Assembly: GCA_015227615.1 (NCBI GenBank)
Contig: JAALGZ010000007.1
Location: 1,674,001-1,738,000, forward strand
Source: Labyrinthula sp. Ha
Lineage: Eukaryota; Sar; Bigyra; Labyrinthulida; Labyrinthulaceae
Length of the DNA: 64,000 nt
Reading direction: 5' to 3'
Shown here: positions 61,101-64,000 of the stretch, piece after piece
Numbering within the stretch: position 1 is the stretch's first letter
Layout of the letters: the number at the start of each line of letters is the position of its first letter
Program-made: the position numbers and the translations under genes
The notes under the pieces: generated by a model
Told to the model about the DNA's origin: nothing
What the model saw: the letters and a program-made list of their open reading frames with translations, nothing else
Databases searched by the model: none

Positions 61101-62900
61101 CTTCGATACTTGGTATCTCGACGATGACGTCAAGTATGAAACTCGTCAGGATGGGGGCCTGACATTCGCAAGGAAGCCTAAAGAAAAGGTTCGAGAGGAG
61201 TTTCTTCTCAAGGATGTCGATGAGTCAGCAGTGACCTTCGATGATATCCTTGATTGGGTAACAGAACAAGCCGAGTACGAGGAGTCTTCGGGTCCAACGA
61301 TCGAAGATCTTGGTACTGCAACCGAAGATGACGAAATACTCAGGGTCACGGTGAACGCGGTCAGACTGAACCCGAATAAGCAAAGGGAGAAAAGAACGTA
61401 TGAAAAGATGAGAGCCTTCGATAAGGATCGAGTCTCAGCGTTCAACCCATATTATGAAGGTTCGTGGAAGCGCATCTCTGAGGCCGAACTGCTTGATGGT
61501 CAGAAAGCTGAAGGACTTGGCGATGGCATCAAGCTGGCAAGAGCCGGCGACAAGGTTGTGATACCTGAAACCCTTTTCGAGAGAAAGATGGTTCACATTC
61601 ACCTTGCGGGTCACCATGGACCGGTGAGTGCCTGTGTAGCGGAAGCTTCAAAATATGCATGGGTCATCCCTAAGACATATGGTGAAAGGGCAACTTTACG
61701 GAGCATCTTTAAAGATCTCAAAGTGAATTGCACTCACTGTCGAAAAGGACCTTCGTTATTGAAGACCGCGTTGAGCATAGTCACTGAGGCTAGGGCACCA
61801 AGAGAAGTGCTAGTGTCCGACTACTTGTATGTTAATCCGAAGGGGTACATACTCGTATTGACAGATGCTTTCTCGAGGTTCACCTATTTAAAATACGCAC
61901 CTAAGGCTGACGCCGAGACAGTGGTATCTGCCTTAGAAGATTTCAACAGTAATTGGAAGTTAGAATCGAACTTCACCCTTGTGACAGATCGAGGATCTCA
62001 GTTCGCTAACCAAGTGTTGGAAAAATTGAGCAAAGCTCTTGGTTTCACCCACAACTTCGCGGTGAGTTACGCGAGTTGGACGAACGGTGAAATTGAGGTG
62101 GTACACAAAAAAGTACTTGACTTTTTGAAGGCCCTTGTATCGGAGAGAAGATATCAATGGGATGAATGGCCTTTAGTACTGGGCACTATACAGGCGGCAA
62201 TGAACGATCTACCCATCATGTCTAGAAAGCTTCCAGGGGAAAGTAAGGCGCCTTGTGCAAACCAACTTTTCCTGTTCATAAATCCTGAGAAGGATTATAT
62301 TGAAGCTGCTGCTTTTCCGAGGTTGATCTCGAGAAAGGTAGGTGGGGAAGTGAAGGTAATAGATACTGAAGGGGACACCTTCTTTAAGTTATCGAAGAAA
62401 TTTCGAGATCAACTCGATGAGTATCAGGGTCGGGTTGCTGACTATGTGTCTCTGATGAAATCTAAAAGAAATGCCTACTGGAATAAAAGGAGGAAGCGTT
62501 TTGATAAGGCTTTGCTCCAATATCAGGTAGGTGAATGGTGTCTCATTAGCACTGCTAAGACGCCGAGAGAGACTAACAAGATTAAGCTTGAGTGGTCTGG
62601 CCCTGTATTGATACAGGAGGCACTTAGCAATAATGTGTACCGGGTGCGACTCTTGAACGGTATGACCTTAACGGTTCATGCTTCAAGGTTGTATTTTTAC
62701 GAGCCCTCAGGGTACGTGCCGGATGACGCATTGAGAAAAATCTTTATCAATAATTGGGGTGAGCTTGAAGTGGGGAGGTTCCATGGATTGCGATACTCTA
62801 ATGGAGAATGGTGGTTACATGTCCATTGGAAAGGGTTCGAATCTCGAGATGATACTTGGGAACCTCTCAGATCTATGTATAAAGATGTCAAATCACTTGT
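58180..62900 (+). mobile_element. Chromovirus pol: protease, RT, RNase H, integrase, chromodomain
   Basis: The protease motif MMDSGADAVVAS is at about 58.21 kb. Reverse transcriptase spans about 59.5-60.2 kb, with RMVVDLVDVNK, SFDVVSGFDQL and a QWIDDSLIY box in place of the usual YxDD. RNase H (LLVTDASKEY) is near 60.49 kb. The integrase zinc region (HLAGHHG...CTHC) is at about 61.59-61.74 kb and the catalytic core (SDYLYVNPKG, VTDRGSQFAN, TNGEIEV) at about 61.82-62.10 kb. A chromodomain follows at about 62.77-62.90 kb, with WWLHVHWKGFESRDDTWEP carrying its aromatic and acidic landmarks. Confidence 0.85.
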
Positions 62901-62919
62901 CATAAAATACTTAGAGAAT

Positions 62920-64000
62920 CAGAGGAAGCCTGTAAGGGATAAAAGAAACTCGAAGAGGGCTATGGCCTGGATCGAGAGACATATCCTAGGTGATATCAAT
63001 GTTAGCTGGGTTGGTAAAATGAGGCCTAATCTGAGATCGCATCTTCTAGTTGAAGGTAACTGGTGGGAGGAACGAGAGGCTGTTCCTTTCTACGTAAAGA
63101 ATTGGTCTGAGTTGGAAAAATTTGTTATGAGATGTCTCGTGAAATGCTTCGGTATGGGCGACTTTGAGTCGTTTACGAAGTTCATGCCACATAAATCGAA
63201 GGCAATGATGTACTCATATATTCAGAGAACTATGGGAATCATGAGCTTGGCTGGATTTAATGGTAGAAAAATTGATATAGCCTCGGAAGATCGAAAGCAA
63301 GAATATAATTTTCCAGTGGAGAATATTCTGTGTTCATGGAAGTATGATTCTTTTGAGACGGCGAAATCATTGATGAGCTTCGTGATACCAGAGGGTGCAG
63401 GGAAAGCATTCTGCAGACAAGTAGAGAGAATGCAATCAAAAGCGAGACAGGATGTGTCTAAGGTGAGAGACTGCTTGCAAGAATTGACTGAAGTAAAAGG
63501 TTTATGGCTAGAAATCTCGAAGTATGTATTCGAGGGGTTATCGTTTGTAAGTAATCCTGAAGGATATATTTTGGATGACCGTAGAACCGTGACTTTGGTT
63601 GAAACTGTAGAAAATGTTCAAATAAGTAGTGAGAGTATAGAGACTAGCTCTGACTTAAGGATATTTATGAAAGTAGACAATATAGGTAACTTCACTTTGA
63701 CCAAACTGTATGGCAATATATTTGACCTGTCGGGTGAGTCGTGGCCTTTTTCGGTAAAGGTCTGCATATTCCCTAGAGAGAGAACTTGGTATTTTGCTGA
63801 TGTTTATGAAGGAGATACCGTTGCTTCATGGCCAGGTGATGAGGTAGATCTTCTCCTTGTCGATCCACCATGGGCCACTGGAACCTTTAATCCTGTGAGA
63901 GGGATCCGAACTCGATATCCTAAATGCAAAGATTCTGAGGTCCTCGATATACCTTTTGAGAACATGAAGCCGGAATTCATTGCTATCTGGGTTATCGAAA
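62920..64000 (+). mobile_element. C-terminal extension of the chromovirus with an MT-A70-type adenine methyltransferase domain, partial
   Basis: After the chromodomain the coding sequence stays open to the window edge for about 360 more codons. The first roughly 250-270 residues match no family I recognise. They are helical, with several Trp and Cys residues. Then comes EVDLLLVDPPWATGTF (DPPW at 63862-63873), followed by GIRTRYPKCKDSEVLDIPF and, at the edge, FIAIWVIE. This reproduces the MT-A70 catalytic block: hydrophobic strand, DPPW, the Y-P segment, the LP helix, then the IW-V strand that normally ends in N. MT-A70 enzymes methylate adenine N6 in RNA or DNA using SAM. Its place behind integrase and chromodomain suggests an element-encoded epigenetic function. 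The rest of the domain is outside the window. Confidence 0.78.

Larger units (their letters stand above)
55654..64000 (+). mobile_element. Ty3/gypsy chromovirus with MT-A70 extension, partial
   Basis: The window holds the coding part of a large Ty3/gypsy element and is cut off at the right edge. The order is gag, protease, reverse transcriptase, RNase H, integrase, chromodomain, then an extra region ending in an MT-A70 methyltransferase signature. Reverse transcriptase before integrase, plus the chromodomain, identifies a chromovirus. It is clearly GC-richer than the host genes. It looks largely whole, with about one or two interruptions; whether the gag-pol junction is natural read-through cannot be told. 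Age cannot be estimated without both LTRs. Confidence 0.88.

Overview
This is nuclear DNA from a unicellular eukaryote. The host genes are AT-rich and use the standard stop codons. Several are cut by extremely short spliceosomal introns: I could place sixteen of 27-34 nt by continuity of recognised protein families. Nearly all begin GTA and end TAG. The gene set (class II TPS-TPP, HID1, MATE, TMEM42-like, heparan-sulfate-type sulfotransferase, a Pro/Thr/Ser-stalked membrane protein) fits a free-living or parasitic protist. A member of the stramenopile/SAR assemblage is my best guess, but the window alone does not settle it.

Layout. 0.66-12.6 kb is a gene-dense island: an atypical TPS-TPP fusion, a STE20-like kinase whose catalytic domain is split by a very long insertion, a MATE transporter, a coiled-coil protein, a TMEM42-like membrane protein that abuts it tail to tail, and a secreted Cys-rich protein. 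12.6-20.7 kb is an AT-rich stretch without recognisable genes. 20.9-26.4 kb holds HID1 converging on a large beta-helix / RING-IBR-like / PARP protein (paralogue A). A MULE DNA transposon with 9-bp target duplications (26.56-29.42 kb) sits just upstream of paralogue A. 29.4-37.0 kb is again gene-poor. 37.1-40.1 kb carries a type II membrane protein and a nine-exon sulfotransferase. 40.1-45.3 kb is gene-poor apart from a MITE-like element near 44.2-44.8 kb. 45.29-50.16 kb is a young Ty1/copia element with identical 138-bp LTRs and a 5-bp target duplication. It lies 58 bp upstream of the second beta-helix / RING-IBR-like / PARP gene (paralogue B, 50.2-53.7 kb). From 55.65 kb to the window edge runs a GC-richer Ty3/gypsy chromovirus.

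The two most unusual items are these. (1) The chromovirus continues beyond its integrase and chromodomain into about 1 kb of extra coding sequence that ends in an MT-A70-type N6-adenine methyltransferase signature (DPPW). (2) The two large paralogues combine a right-handed beta-helix, a RING/IBR-like zinc region and a C-terminal ADP-ribosyltransferase domain whose triad (H-Y-Y or H-Y-I) predicts mono-ADP-ribosylation. Each has a mobile element in its immediate upstream region. HID1, the MATE transporter, the sulfotransferase and the TMEM42-like protein are ordinary membrane-trafficking, transport and Golgi functions. I see no operon-like linkage among them.
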